A stretch of 64,000 bases of DNA from Arcanobacterium phocae (GCF_018913465.1 NZ_JABAPM010000002.1:310001-374000), one strand, 5' to 3'. Shown: positions 41,364-51,368, numbered from the stretch's first letter. Translations and numbers: made by a program. The notes: generated from the sequence alone by a model not told the origin.

Positions 41364-41945
41364 ATGCATGATCATCCGCCATTATTTAAGCAAATGAAAG
41401 AAGATATGCAAGCTGTAATCAAACACGATCCGGCAGCGCGTAATCTTCTCGAAGTGTTCCTAGCCTATCCGGGTGTTCATGCCGTGTGGGGTTACCGCAT
41501 TGCCCACCGCATGTGGGGCCATAATTGGCTCAAAACGCCAGCACGAATCTTCGCTCAAGGGGTCCGCACATTTACCGGGATCGAAATACATCCGGGAGCT
41601 GAACTTGGCCGCAGACTATTTATTGATCACGGCATGGGCGTGGTTATTGGCGAAACTGCTGAGGTGGGCGACGACGTCGTTATCTTCCATGGAACCACGC
41701 TCGGCGGGGTCTCGATGTCCGAAGGCAAACGCCACCCCACCGTCGGTGACCGCGTAGTGATCGGGTCTGGCGCAAAAGTCCTCGGACCAATCACAATTGG
41801 AGACGATGTTGCTATCGGCGCAAATGCTGTGGTTGTTAAGGATGTTCCAGCCGGAAACACCGCCGTTGGAATCCCCGCAAAAAATCGGCCTGCCAAAGAC
41901 AAAACAGAAACCGGTGAGCAGCTCGATCCGGCGATGTGGATCTAG
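41364..41945 (+). CDS. cysE: Serine O-acetyltransferase
   Basis: 193 residues; acetylates serine with acetyl-CoA, the committed step of cysteine synthesis. Left-handed beta-helix hexapeptides fill the C-terminal half, with the catalytic element [20 protein letters not shown] and GTTLGG. It is the short bacterial form. It starts 14 bases after cysK. The C-terminus (ending DPAMWI) carries a terminal Ile; in other species a C-terminal Ile docks CysE into CysK to form the cysteine synthase complex, which may apply here. Confidence 0.96.
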   Translation: MHDHPPLFKQMKEDMQAVIKHDPAARNLLEVFLAYPGVHAVWGYRIAHRMWGHNWLKTPARIFAQGVRTFTGIEIHPGAELGRRLFIDHGMGVVIGETAEVGDDVVIFHGTTLGGVSMSEGKRHPTVGDRVVIGSGAKVLGPITIGDDVAIGANAVVVKDVPAGNTAVGIPAKNRPAKDKTETGEQLDPAMWI

Positions 41946-41950
41946 GTACG

Positions 41951-41980
41951 TTAATGCCCCCGATTATCGGGGGCATTAAT
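41951..41980. terminator. Terminator after cysE
   Basis: TTAATGCCCCCGA pairs with TCGGGGGCATTAA around a short loop; shared with the convergent rpiB gene. Confidence 0.88.
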
Positions 41981-41984
41981 CATT

Positions 41985-42428
41985 TTACTTTTCGTAATCA
42001 GCCATCATGTCAATTCGTGACTGATGCCGAGACTCTGGATCAAACCCAGTGCTTAAGAAAATATCAACGAAACGCGTCGCTTCTTCTAAAGAATGCTGCC
42101 GAGCGCCAATCGAAATCACGTTTGCGTTATTGTGCTCGCGCGCTAACGATGCAATCTCGTCATTCCATACCAGCGCGGCTCGCACGCCAGCAACCTTATT
42201 AGCTGCCATCTGTTCCCCGTTGCCAGAACCGCCAATAACGATTCCCAGCGACCCCGGATCCGCAACAACCGCTTCGCCAGCAGCAAAACACACTGGCGGG
42301 TAGGCATCCATTTTGTCGTAGGTTTCGTAGCCGTGGTCAGTGACGTCATGGCCCTGTCCACGCAGATGCTCGATAAGATGGGCTTTCAATTCAAAACCGG
42401 CATGATCTGCCGCAATATGTACTCGCAT
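41985..42428 (-). CDS. rpiB: Ribose-5-phosphate isomerase B
   Basis: 147 residues from ATG 42428 (MRVHIAADHAGFELKAHL); the open frame to 42590 is non-coding extension. RpiB/LacAB family: N-terminal Asp-His of the substrate loop, and GIVIGGSGNGEQMAANK, where the usual catalytic Cys of GTG-x-G motifs is replaced by Ser/Gly, as in the actinobacterial type that uses Glu instead. Interconverts ribose 5-phosphate and ribulose 5-phosphate in the pentose phosphate pathway. Confidence 0.94.
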   Translation of the reverse strand: MRVHIAADHAGFELKAHLIEHLRGQGHDVTDHGYETYDKMDAYPPVCFAAGEAVVADPGSLGIVIGGSGNGEQMAANKVAGVRAALVWNDEIASLAREHNNANVISIGARQHSLEEATRFVDIFLSTGFDPESRHQSRIDMMADYEK

Positions 42429-42464
42429 GTACACTAGTCTACCCACATCCGGTAGGCTTATTCC

Positions 42465-44465
42465 ATGAGTATTGATACCACAACACAACAAGTGACCGAT
42501 GCGCTCAACGCTTCGGTTCGCCCACAAGATGATCTTTTCCGCTTTGTCAACGGCACTTGGATCGAATCGACACAGATTCCTGCTGATCAAGCTTCTGCCG
42601 GTTCTTTCATTGATCTACGCAACCAAGCAGAAGAAGATGTTCGTACGATCATCACCGATCTTGCTCAGTCAGGCTCGGACGATCCGGATGCGGCAAAGAT
42701 TGGCGCGCTCTACAACTCATTTATGAACGAAAGCGTCATCAACGGACTTGGCGCTACCCCACTAGATCCCGATCTACAATTGCTTGATTCCGCACTTACT
42801 AAAGCGGATCTGGAGATGGCCATTGCTCAGTTTTATTCCACTGGCGTTGGCGCACCATTTGGGATTGAGATAGACGCTGATCGTAACGATCCGGATCGCT
42901 ATATTCCATGGGCGTATCAGTCCGGTCTTGGCCTGCCGGATGAGGCCTTCTATCATGCTGATGAGTATGCCTCTATTCTGGACGCCTACCGAACTTTCAT
43001 TCCTACTTTATACTCACTTGCAACTGGCACCAACGATGTCGAAGCTAAAGAAGCAGCCACCCAGATTCTTGCTGTTGAAACTGCCATCGCGTCTCACCAC
43101 TTCACCGTTGTTGAATCGCGCGACGCCGAGCTAACCAACAATGTCATGGAGTACGACGATTTCACCGCGCTCACCGGCAACTTCGGACTAAAAGCCATTT
43201 TGACCGCGCTCGGTATCACTGCTGAAAACGCCCCACAGATTCTCTGTATGACGCCACGTGCTTTCACTGGATTGGGCGAGGTCTGGGAATCGTTCGACGT
43301 CGATACACTCCGCACCTATCTGCGTTGGCACCTGATTCTGGCACGTGCTCCATACCTAGCAGATGACATCTCGGCCGCGAATTTTGCATTCTACGGCACC
43401 GTGCTCTCCGGTCAGGAAGTTCAGCGCGACCGCTGGAAGCGCGGTGTAGTTTTGGTCAACGGCGGTCTAGGTGAAGCCGTTGGAAAGATCTATGTTGCAA
43501 AACACTTCCCGCCAGAGAACAAGGCCAAGATGGAACAGCTTGTTGCTGATCTACTTGCCGCTTACCGCGAGTCAATTTCTACCTTGGACTGGATGACCGA
43601 CGAAACCCGCGAGCGCGCACTAGCCAAGCTTGCCACCTTCACGCCAAAGATCGGGTACCCGGTAAAGTGGAAAGATTATTCTGCACTGGAGATCTCTGAA
43701 GACGATCTACTCGGCAATATTCGGGCGGTTTCAAAGTTCGAGTTTGACGAGAATATCGCGCGGTTGGGTAAGCCTGTTGACCGCGACGAATGGCATATGA
43801 CACCGCAAACGGTTAACGCCTACTACAACCCAGTCATGAACGAGATCGTGTTCCCAGCCGCGATTTTACAACCGCCGTTCTTCGACGCCGAAGCTGATCC
43901 GGCCTGGAATTATGGCGGAATCGGTGCCGTTATTGGACACGAAATTGGGCATGGCTTCGACGACCAGGGTTCAAAGTACGACGGTAGTGGCCGATTGAAC
44001 AACTGGTGGACCGAAGATGATCTTACCGAATTCACCAAGCGAACCAAGGCGCTCGTCGATCAGTATTCTGCTTATGTTCCGGCACAGTTCCCGGCTGATT
44101 CCCCACACCATGTGAATGGCGAGTTGACCTTGGGCGAAAATATTGGCGATTTAGGCGGTCTGACGATCGGTCTGAAAGCATACAACATTGCGTGCCAACG
44201 TGCCGGTTTAGCGTCGTCGGAACAAGCTCCGGTCTTAGCTGGGCTCAGCGGCATTCAGCGCGTTCTTCTCTCCTATGCTCGCATTTGGCAGGAAGTGCGC
44301 CGTGATGAACTTATGCTTCAGCGAGTAGCAACTGATCCACATTCGCCGTCGGAATTCCGATGCAACGGCGTTGTCAAGAATGTAGATGCTTTTGCGGAGG
44401 CATTCAATGTTCAACCTGGTGACGCGCTCTATCTCGCTCCGGAGGAACGAGTTCGGATCTGGTAA
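42465..44465 (+). CDS. M13-family metallopeptidase (PepO/neprilysin-like)
   Basis: 666 residues. The long N-terminal helical domain starts RPQDDLFRFVNGTWIESTQI. The catalytic domain has VNAYYNPVMNEIVFPAAILQ and the zinc motif VIGHEIGHGFDDQGSKYDG (HExxH), with the third ligand Glu in GENIGDLGGL and the conserved C-terminal RCNGVVKN. It lacks a signal peptide, so it is a cytosolic oligopeptidase that degrades short peptides. The next gene follows after two bases. Confidence 0.96.
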   Translation: MSIDTTTQQVTDALNASVRPQDDLFRFVNGTWIESTQIPADQASAGSFIDLRNQAEEDVRTIITDLAQSGSDDPDAAKIGALYNSFMNESVINGLGATPLDPDLQLLDSALTKADLEMAIAQFYSTGVGAPFGIEIDADRNDPDRYIPWAYQSGLGLPDEAFYHADEYASILDAYRTFIPTLYSLATGTNDVEAKEAATQILAVETAIASHHFTVVESRDAELTNNVMEYDDFTALTGNFGLKAILTALGITAENAPQILCMTPRAFTGLGEVWESFDVDTLRTYLRWHLILARAPYLADDISAANFAFYGTVLSGQEVQRDRWKRGVVLVNGGLGEAVGKIYVAKHFPPENKAKMEQLVADLLAAYRESISTLDWMTDETRERALAKLATFTPKIGYPVKWKDYSALEISEDDLLGNIRAVSKFEFDENIARLGKPVDRDEWHMTPQTVNAYYNPVMNEIVFPAAILQPPFFDAEADPAWNYGGIGAVIGHEIGHGFDDQGSKYDGSGRLNNWWTEDDLTEFTKRTKALVDQYSAYVPAQFPADSPHHVNGELTLGENIGDLGGLTIGLKAYNIACQRAGLASSEQAPVLAGLSGIQRVLLSYARIWQEVRRDELMLQRVATDPHSPSEFRCNGVVKNVDAFAEAFNVQPGDALYLAPEERVRIW

Positions 44466-44467
44466 TA

Positions 44468-45157
44468 ATGACGGTTCGAATTCCTTCCCGGGAGGAGTTT
44501 GCCCAGATCATTGATGACATCCTGATCCCGAGCTTTCCGGCTACCGAACGGCCAGATAGCTCGGGATTCATGGAGATGTTCGATGACGGAATAATCTTCC
44601 CGTTAGCTTCGTTTGTAAATAACCAGCCGGTTGCCATTTCGCTGAGCATCTGGGATTTTTCCGGTCAGACGACGGCGCCCGCCGAGGTAGCCTTGATTGC
44701 GTGGCTTGCCGTGGGCCAAGCTGGTCGCGGTAAAGGTGTTGGCTCATCACTGTTGCATGAAACTGTGAATGTGTTATCACAGCGCCATGACCCACTCCTT
44801 ATTCTGCTTGAGGTTGAAGATCCACAGATCCACACCCTGGTAAGTGAGTACGGAAATCCGGCAGCACGTATCCGTTTTTATGAGCGTGCTGGAGCACATA
44901 AGATTGACATTCCGTTTGCCATGCCACGCGAGGATCTCAGCCAAGATGTTCTGCCTGGGATGCTTTTATATGGCATTGGCGGGCGTGCATTGGCACAGGC
45001 TGAACCACAGTCGGTTGATATCGGCAAACCACTCGCTGATTTTCTACGAGCATATGCTTTGGCCGCCGCCGAACCACAATCTGACGACGGCAGTTTTACC
45101 CATCCAGAGATAGAGCGGATGATGCAATACGCGCCCCGCGCCAGGTTTATCGGTTAA
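44468..45157 (+). CDS. GNAT-family N-acetyltransferase
   Basis: 229 residues. The GNAT acetyl-CoA site is seen in VALIAWLAVGQAGRGKGVGS (about 78-97; Q/R-x-x-G-x-G/A pattern), followed by RFYERAGAHKIDIPF. The C-terminal 60 residues are an extension without known match. It follows pepO by 2 bases in the same operon. The substrate cannot be deduced. Confidence 0.82.
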   Translation: MTVRIPSREEFAQIIDDILIPSFPATERPDSSGFMEMFDDGIIFPLASFVNNQPVAISLSIWDFSGQTTAPAEVALIAWLAVGQAGRGKGVGSSLLHETVNVLSQRHDPLLILLEVEDPQIHTLVSEYGNPAARIRFYERAGAHKIDIPFAMPREDLSQDVLPGMLLYGIGGRALAQAEPQSVDIGKPLADFLRAYALAAAEPQSDDGSFTHPEIERMMQYAPRARFIG

Positions 45158-45316
45158 GAACACCTGCACAGCTACTTCCGCCGGACCGTCGTCGTTTTCG
45201 CAAACTGTACGCGAACCTAGATAAGCGCGTAAACTAGAAATGTTTCGTGACTTTTTGTCAAACGATTGGGAGATGCGCTGGCCACCAGCGCTGCCCTGCT
45301 ACTGAAAGGACGATCC

Positions 45317-47863
45317 GTGCCAGGACAAAACCTTACGCGCATCGAAGCCGCACAACGTGCCGAGCTCATCACCACCCACAGCTATCGCGTGGAACTAGAT
45401 CTGCGTGGTGAAACGACGTTCCGTTCCCAAACAATAGCCAAGTTCAGTGCTACCCCGGGAGCCTCAACTTTTATCGATCTTATTGCTCAATCAGTAGAGA
45501 AAATCGTGCTGAACGGCACCGAGATTCCAACCGTAGCTTATTCTGATTCGCGTATTTTGCTCGAAAACCTGCAAGAGGAAAACGAGCTCTTCGTTGACGC
45601 AACATGCGAATTCTCCCATACCGGCGAAGGTCTGCATCGCGCGATCGACCCGGCAGACGGCGAGGCCTACCTCTATTCGCAGTTTGAAGTTCCAGATTCA
45701 CGCCGTATGTACACTGTTTTTGAGCAGCCAGACCTCAAGGCAGAATTTACCTTTGTTGTCACTGCTCCAGAACACTGGAAGGTATTCTCGGTTTCACCTA
45801 CCCCAGAGCCAAAGCCAGCCGGAGACGGATTCGCTACGTGGGAGTTCACTCCTACTGAGCGTATCTCATCGTATCTGACCTGTATTATTGCTGGTCCATA
45901 CGAAGGCACAACCGATTCTCACCAGTCGATGGATGGTCGGACAATTCCGATGGGTGTCTATGCCCGTAAGTCGCTTGCTGAGTACCTAGATGGTCAGGAA
46001 ATCATTGACATCACTAAGCAGGCAATGGATTTCTTTGAAAATGCTTGGGATGTTCCGTACCCATTCCGCAAGTACGATCAGATTTTTGTACCAGAATACA
46101 ATGCCGGCGCGATGGAGCACCCTGGTTGTGTAACAATCCTGGATGATTACGTCTTCCGTTCCCGCCCAACTGAGGCGCTGGTTGAGCGTCGCGCCATCAC
46201 CGTTGTTCACGAACTTGCTCACATGTGGTTTGGCGATTTGGTAACGATGAAGTGGTGGAATGACTTGTGGCTGAACGAATCGTTTGCTGAGTTCACCTCG
46301 CATGTGGCCACTGCCGAAGCAACTCGATGGACTGACGCCTGGGTGACGTTTAATTCCTCAGAGAAGTCGTGGGCGCAGATGCAAGATCAGTTGCCATCAA
46401 CTCATCCTATCGCTGCCGATATCCGTGACTTGGAAGATGTTCAGGTTAATTTCGACGGCATCACCTACGGTAAGGGTGCTTCGGTTTTCCAGCAGCTAGT
46501 CGCTTACGTTGGCCGCGAGGCATTCTTTACTGGCGTGTCGAAGTATCTGAAGAAGAAGGCTTGGGGCAATGCGACCCTCGAGGATTTGTTGGTTGAGCTT
46601 TCGGCCGCGTCGGGGCGCGATTTGACCGAGTGGGTCAAGTTGTGGCTCCAAGAATCTGGAATCAATATTTTGCGTCCACGGATGACGATGGATGGTTCTA
46701 CGATTTCCGAGTTCGTTATCGAGCAGTCGAGTGATGGTCGCGCCTCGTTGCGCCCACATCGCATTGGCGTAGGCGGATATTCATTAGGTGAGGACGGCAA
46801 GCTTGTACGCGTCGTTCACACAGAACTGGATATCGACGGCGAAGCCACTGTTGTCCCAGCGTTCTGTGGCATCGAGCGCCCACAACTTATTTTGATTAAC
46901 GACGGCGATCTGGCGTACGCCAAGGTTCGTCTTGATGATGAATCGTTGGCTTTTGCTATTGAACATATCAACGCATTCACGGATCGTCTCCCCCGGACAC
47001 TCGTGCTGTTCTCTGCGTGGGATATGACGCGTGACGGCGAAATGCCGGCATCAGATTACGCCCAACTTGTGCTGCGTGCGCTCGAGACCGAAGATCATGG
47101 CACGGTCCTTCGTTCACTGATTAATCAGTTGACGACGGCGGTGAACTTGTATTCTGCACCGGCTAAGCGCGAGCAGCTACAGGAACAGGTTGGCGCCCGG
47201 GTAGCTCAATTGGCGTTGGACGCAGAACCAGAAAGTGATCGCCAGTTCCAGTTGGCAATGGCGGCAGTGTCCTTGGCTCATACGGACGAACAGATCGATA
47301 CCGTTGCTGGCTGGCTTGCTGGTGAAGGCGTTCCAGCTGGTTTGAGTGTTGACGCGAACTTCCGGTGGGTAATTCTGACTCGATTGGCTGCTGCTAACCG
47401 AATTGATGCCGCTGTAATCGAAGCTGAACGGGTAGAGCGCGACAATACTGCATCAGGCGCAGCTCATGCTGCCCGAGCCCGTGCTGCTATTTCTACGCCG
47501 GAAGCTAAAGCTTCTGCTTGGGAAGAGATTACTGGCGGTGTAGTACCAAATTCGATCCAGCGTGCTGCCGCTTACGGTTTCACGCAGGGAAATCCGGAGC
47601 TTCTCGTCCCATTTGTGGAGAAGTATTTCGCAAATATTGAATCACAGTGGGAAAACCGCACTGTTGAAATCGCCTCGAATTTCATTGGCGGCACCTTCCC
47701 GACTAAGCTCACTGGACGCACCGATTTAGGGATCGACATTGTCGCGTTGGGCGAAGCATGGCTGGCTGATAATACTGAGGTTGCTCCTGCAGCGCGTCGG
47801 TTGTTCTCTGAAGCGCTAGCGCATGCGCAACGCGCTGCGCATGCTCAAAAGGCTGACGCCTGA
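45317..47863 (+). CDS. pepN: Aminopeptidase N
   Basis: 848 residues from GTG 45317 (AAAGGA upstream); the frame start at 45266 adds 17 unlikely residues. M1 family: substrate-binding GAMEN-type element EYNAGAMEHPGCVT, zinc motif VVHELAHMWFGDLVTMKWW with the third Glu in LWLNESFAEF, and a long C-terminal helical domain. Cytosolic; removes N-terminal residues from peptides, complementing PepO upstream. The C-terminal region is Ala-rich and ends AHAQKADA. Confidence 0.96.
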   Translation: MPGQNLTRIEAAQRAELITTHSYRVELDLRGETTFRSQTIAKFSATPGASTFIDLIAQSVEKIVLNGTEIPTVAYSDSRILLENLQEENELFVDATCEFSHTGEGLHRAIDPADGEAYLYSQFEVPDSRRMYTVFEQPDLKAEFTFVVTAPEHWKVFSVSPTPEPKPAGDGFATWEFTPTERISSYLTCIIAGPYEGTTDSHQSMDGRTIPMGVYARKSLAEYLDGQEIIDITKQAMDFFENAWDVPYPFRKYDQIFVPEYNAGAMEHPGCVTILDDYVFRSRPTEALVERRAITVVHELAHMWFGDLVTMKWWNDLWLNESFAEFTSHVATAEATRWTDAWVTFNSSEKSWAQMQDQLPSTHPIAADIRDLEDVQVNFDGITYGKGASVFQQLVAYVGREAFFTGVSKYLKKKAWGNATLEDLLVELSAASGRDLTEWVKLWLQESGINILRPRMTMDGSTISEFVIEQSSDGRASLRPHRIGVGGYSLGEDGKLVRVVHTELDIDGEATVVPAFCGIERPQLILINDGDLAYAKVRLDDESLAFAIEHINAFTDRLPRTLVLFSAWDMTRDGEMPASDYAQLVLRALETEDHGTVLRSLINQLTTAVNLYSAPAKREQLQEQVGARVAQLALDAEPESDRQFQLAMAAVSLAHTDEQIDTVAGWLAGEGVPAGLSVDANFRWVILTRLAAANRIDAAVIEAERVERDNTASGAAHAARARAAISTPEAKASAWEEITGGVVPNSIQRAAAYGFTQGNPELLVPFVEKYFANIESQWENRTVEIASNFIGGTFPTKLTGRTDLGIDIVALGEAWLADNTEVAPAARRLFSEALAHAQRAAHAQKADA

Positions 47864-47876
47864 GAATCATACTGTC

Positions 47877-47915
47877 GTGTGTGGGACACAGACGCCGAGT
47901 CTGTGTCCCACACAC
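47877..47915. terminator. 17-bp perfect hairpin terminator after pepN
   Basis: GTGTGTGGGACACAGAC pairs with GTCTGTGTCCCACACAC around a 5-base loop, between pepN and the FNT gene. Confidence 0.85.
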
Positions 47916-47933
47916 ATGGATAAGGACGTAAAC

Positions 47934-48710
47934 GTGGAAACTCTGACTCAATCAATTGATAATCAAGCTCGTGTTGGTTTATCGAAATCCGATAAGGCTA
48001 ACAATATTGGTGGGTATTTAGTAGGCGGCGCGTTGGCTGGAGCCTTTGTTGGCATAGGTTGCTTATTTATGTATGCCGGAGTTTCCGGAATGTACGTTCA
48101 CGGCTCAGATTTAACCGGGACAATGATGGGGCTTGTGTTTGGTATCGGTTTAGTCTTGGTTGTTTTCGCTGGTGGCGAGCTAGCTACCTCAGGAATGATG
48201 ATCATGCCCTTGGCCGCGATTCGTCGGAAGGTTAGTGCACTGCGTGCCGCATGGCTCATTATCTTTATGCTTCTTGGGAACCTCGTTGGCTCTATCGCAA
48301 TCTCGGCGCTTATCAGCGCTGCTCAGGTATTCAAAAAGGATTCTCTGAATTATCAAATGCTGGATGCGGTTGTCTCCGGAAAACTCCATAAAGCTAATTC
48401 CGAAGTTTTCTTTCGTGCGATCATGTGTAATGTGATGGTCTGCCTGGCAATTTGGACTATTAACCGGATGAAGAATGAGGTTGCACAAATTATTGTTATC
48501 GCGTGGGCGATTACTGTGTTTGTGGCGGCCGGCTTTGAACACGTGGTGGCTAATATGACGTCGTTTTCGTTAGCGTTAATGAATGATGCCGGTGGCGCTA
48601 CCGTCGGCGCATCTGCACTTAGCTTGCTGGTTGCCGGAGCAGGAAATTTGGTTGGCGGTATGATCGTCGTCGGCGGAACATACCTGTTAGCCGCAAAAAT
48701 GGAACGGTAA
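47934..48710 (+). CDS. Formate/nitrite transporter family channel
   Basis: 258 residues from GTG 47934 (AAGGACG 8 bases upstream). Six hydrophobic helices with FNT-type segments: SGMMIMPLAAIRRK and the second half carrying GFEHVVANMTSFSLAL, which corresponds to the FNT signature GFEHSVANM with the pore His. FocA/NirC proteins move formate, nitrite or hydrosulfide. With cysteine genes 6 kb away, a hydrosulfide role is possible but unproven. Monocistronic between two terminators. Confidence 0.9.
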   Translation: METLTQSIDNQARVGLSKSDKANNIGGYLVGGALAGAFVGIGCLFMYAGVSGMYVHGSDLTGTMMGLVFGIGLVLVVFAGGELATSGMMIMPLAAIRRKVSALRAAWLIIFMLLGNLVGSIAISALISAAQVFKKDSLNYQMLDAVVSGKLHKANSEVFFRAIMCNVMVCLAIWTINRMKNEVAQIIVIAWAITVFVAAGFEHVVANMTSFSLALMNDAGGATVGASALSLLVAGAGNLVGGMIVVGGTYLLAAKMER

Positions 48711-48723
48711 CATCCGTCGAGCA

Positions 48724-48768
48724 TACAGTGGTGGCCTCATTCTTATCCTGAATGAGGCCACCACTGTA
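48724..48768. terminator. 19-bp perfect hairpin terminator
   Basis: TACAGTGGTGGCCTCATTC pairs with GAATGAGGCCACCACTGTA around 7 bases; bidirectional between the FNT and LLM genes. Confidence 0.88.
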
Positions 48769-48771
48769 CTT

Positions 48772-49809
48772 TTAAGCGTTAGGCTTCCAGCCAAGAGCCG
48801 GAGCCACATGCTTGGCGAAATTATCCAAGATGCGAATGTTAACATCTGTTCCAAGCTGATTTGGGATTGTCAACATCAAGGTGTCTGCCGATTCGACAGC
48901 TGGATCAGCTTTCAGCTGCTCAATCAGCACATCTGGTTCAGCGGCGTAGGTTCGGCCGAACGTCGTTTTAGTAGCACCCTCCAAAAGACCAATCTGGTCT
49001 TTGTCGCTGGCAAGTAGTCCAAACAATTCGCGGTCTTCGCTACTGACAATCGGAAAGACTGAACGAGAAACGGACACCCGAGGGTTCCAATCATGCCCGG
49101 CGTCTTCCCACGATTGACGGTAGACTCGAATCTGTTCTGCTTGCAACTCACCTAGAGTTGAACCATCTGCTTCAGAGACCAAAGTTGAGCTCATCAGATT
49201 GACCCCATCTCTAGCTGCCTGTTCAGCCGAAGCTCGCGTACCTGATCCCCACCAAACATGCCGTTCCAGGCTTGGCGAATGTGGAAATGCGGGCAACGGA
49301 GTTCCTGGCTGGTACATCCGCGGATACTGCTGGTCGAGAGAATTAGCCTCAGCGAAAGCGTAACCACGAATCGCTGCCATAAAGAGTTCAAACTTCTGAC
49401 GGGCCATATCTGCCCCATTTTCTGTATTTGCACCATATCCAAATGCCTCCCAACCACGACGAGCTGGTTCCGGTGAGCCACGAGATACCCCCAATGCTAA
49501 ACGACCTTCGGATAACAAATCGAGCGCAGCTGCTTCTTCTGCTAACTGTAACGGGTTTTCGTACCGCATATCGATAACCCCAGTACCAACTTCAATGCGT
49601 TTAGTTGCTCCGACAATTGCTCCCATAAGTGGCATTGGAGACGCTCCCTGGGGTGCAAAGTGGTGTACCCGGAAATATGCGCCATTGACACCAATTTCAT
49701 CAGCGGCCTGCGCAAGTTCTACGCTAGAGCGCAAAACTTGTCCAGCGTCCAATCCATCTTTGCCGTCAACAGAATGATGTCCAAAACTTAAAAATCCAAA
49801 CCTTTTCAT
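48772..49809 (-). CDS. LLM-class flavin-dependent oxidoreductase
   Basis: 345 residues, luciferase-like monooxygenase fold. N-terminal FGFLSFGHHS, FMN-site segments IEVGTGVIDMRYENPLQLAE and LALGVSRGSPEPARRGWE, and a C-terminal barrel helix GWKP. It belongs to the bacterial luciferase-like group of probable FMN-dependent monooxygenases with unknown substrates. It stands alone, divergent from the dicarboxylate symporter gene. Confidence 0.88.
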   Translation of the reverse strand: MKRFGFLSFGHHSVDGKDGLDAGQVLRSSVELAQAADEIGVNGAYFRVHHFAPQGASPMPLMGAIVGATKRIEVGTGVIDMRYENPLQLAEEAAALDLLSEGRLALGVSRGSPEPARRGWEAFGYGANTENGADMARQKFELFMAAIRGYAFAEANSLDQQYPRMYQPGTPLPAFPHSPSLERHVWWGSGTRASAEQAARDGVNLMSSTLVSEADGSTLGELQAEQIRVYRQSWEDAGHDWNPRVSVSRSVFPIVSSEDRELFGLLASDKDQIGLLEGATKTTFGRTYAAEPDVLIEQLKADPAVESADTLMLTIPNQLGTDVNIRILDNFAKHVAPALGWKPNA

Positions 49810-49941
49810 AGTTGAATTCTAAACTAACTTAACGGGTCTGTCCACAGTATGGGCAGACTTTTCGCTTTCGTCATAAATCTTCTATCATTAGTCTCCATAA
49901 GCTCCTCATATCGAGCGATTCCCCCGCAAGAAAGGACTATC

Positions 49942-51132
49942 ATGGAGCCTCCACTGATTAAACGGTTGCTGAGCAACCTCCTCGTTTGGATTGTTATCGC
50001 AATTGTTCTGGGTGCAGTACTTGGAAAAGTGCTACCAGAAATCGCTATCGTCCCATTCGCCACCTTCAATGACATCTTTGGAAAATTCCTCGGATTCGTC
50101 GTCCCATTGATCATCGTTGGATTAGTAACGCCTGCTATCGCCGACTTGGGGAAGTCTGGGGGCCGCTGGGTCGCCCTGACAGTCGGTCTCGGTTACCTCT
50201 CAACTATTATTGCTGGCCTCGGCACCTGGGGTTTGGCTACTATCATTTATCCGTCTTTGCTAGCGGACCAACATGTCCCAGATCTGGCTGAACCCAAAAA
50301 CGCGGTAGCTTCCATTATGGATGAGGCTTTTACGCTTCCGCCCGTATTCGGTGTACTTACTGCACTTATCTTGGCATTTCTCATCGGTTTCGGAACTGTA
50401 GCCGCAAATGCACACAAAATGATCGACCTATTGAGTGAGTTCCGCAGCGTTGTCAACGTTATCATCAGCCGGTCAATCGTTCCGCTCCTACCAGTACACG
50501 TGTTCGGAATATTCCTCAACATGTCTAAGTCTGGTCAATTTGAAACCGTCATTGTTGCTATGGCTAAAGTTATTCTCTTTGCTTTTGCGCTTACTCTCGT
50601 CATGCTCGTATTCCAGTATACGATTGCTGGAACCATCGCTAAGCGAAATCCATTCACGTCTCTATGGAATATGCGAGATGCCTACGCAACAGCCCTAGGA
50701 ACCGCATCGTCAGCAGCTACTATCCCAGTAACCCTTCGTTCTACCATGAAGAACGGCGTCTCTGAAGACGTAGCCGGTTTTGTAGTTCCGCTGTGCGCTA
50801 CCATTCACCTTGCTGGATCTACAATTAAGATCACTGCATTCGCTTTGGCACTTCAATACATGCTGGGAATAGCAGCATCTCCTAGTGCAATCATTAGCTT
50901 TGTGCTTATGCTCGGCATCATCATGATTGCCGCTCCTGGTGTTCCAGGTGGCGCTATTACTGCAGCACAATCAGTCGTTCAGGGAACCCTCGGATTCACC
51001 GACCCAATGTACGGAGTTATGGTTGCGCTATACGTAGCAGTCGATTCTTTCGGAACCGCAACAAATGTTACCGGCGACGGCGCTATCGCAATGATCGTGA
51101 ATCGGTTCGCAACGACACGCATGAAGCGCTGA
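49942..51132 (+). CDS. Dicarboxylate/amino acid:cation symporter (DAACS family)
   Basis: 396 residues from ATG 49942 (AAAGGA upstream). Elevator-type transporter with eight helices and two hairpins: ATALGTASSAATIPVTLRS is the serine-rich HP1 motif, and ITAAQSVVQGTLGFTDPMYG with TATNVTGDGAIAMIV carries the substrate and sodium sites of HP2/TM8. Likely imports a C4-dicarboxylate, Ser/Thr or Glu/Asp. A GTCTG...CAGAC dyad at 49836-49857 lies in the divergent promoter region. Confidence 0.92.
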   Translation: MEPPLIKRLLSNLLVWIVIAIVLGAVLGKVLPEIAIVPFATFNDIFGKFLGFVVPLIIVGLVTPAIADLGKSGGRWVALTVGLGYLSTIIAGLGTWGLATIIYPSLLADQHVPDLAEPKNAVASIMDEAFTLPPVFGVLTALILAFLIGFGTVAANAHKMIDLLSEFRSVVNVIISRSIVPLLPVHVFGIFLNMSKSGQFETVIVAMAKVILFAFALTLVMLVFQYTIAGTIAKRNPFTSLWNMRDAYATALGTASSAATIPVTLRSTMKNGVSEDVAGFVVPLCATIHLAGSTIKITAFALALQYMLGIAASPSAIISFVLMLGIIMIAAPGVPGGAITAAQSVVQGTLGFTDPMYGVMVALYVAVDSFGTATNVTGDGAIAMIVNRFATTRMKR

Positions 51133-51349
51133 GTTGTTCGGCAAGTTCGTTTGCTTGGTTGCCGACAATAAGATGAACGTGGCCCTTTTGGCGCACAATG
51201 CCAATTGCTCCCGCAGCACGCAGTAAATCTTCATTTACCCACGCTAGCGACGCCACTTCCACCCGGATTCGGGTATAAGCAGGCGTGACCTCAAGGACAT
51301 TATCCCGTCCCCCAAGGCCAAGAACGACTTCATCTGCAAACAGTTTCAC
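51083..51349 (-). CDS. Stand-alone PTS EIIB-like domain lacking the phospho-cysteine
   Basis: 88 residues. The EIIB fold of the glucose family is visible: LGGRDNVLEV, TRIRVEVASLAWVNEDLLRA, and AIGIVRQKGHVHLIVG. In active EIIB the Cys of the D-x-C-x-T-R element receives phosphate; here the segment reads TPAYTRIRV, with Ala at that position. So it should not be able to pass phosphate to sugar and may be regulatory. Its last 50 bp overlap the 3' end of the convergent symporter gene. Confidence 0.72.
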   Translation of the reverse strand: MKLFADEVVLGLGGRDNVLEVTPAYTRIRVEVASLAWVNEDLLRAAGAIGIVRQKGHVHLIVGNQANELAEQLSASCVSLRTDSRSLR

Positions 51350-51368
51350 GTAAACCTTTCGAGAATCG

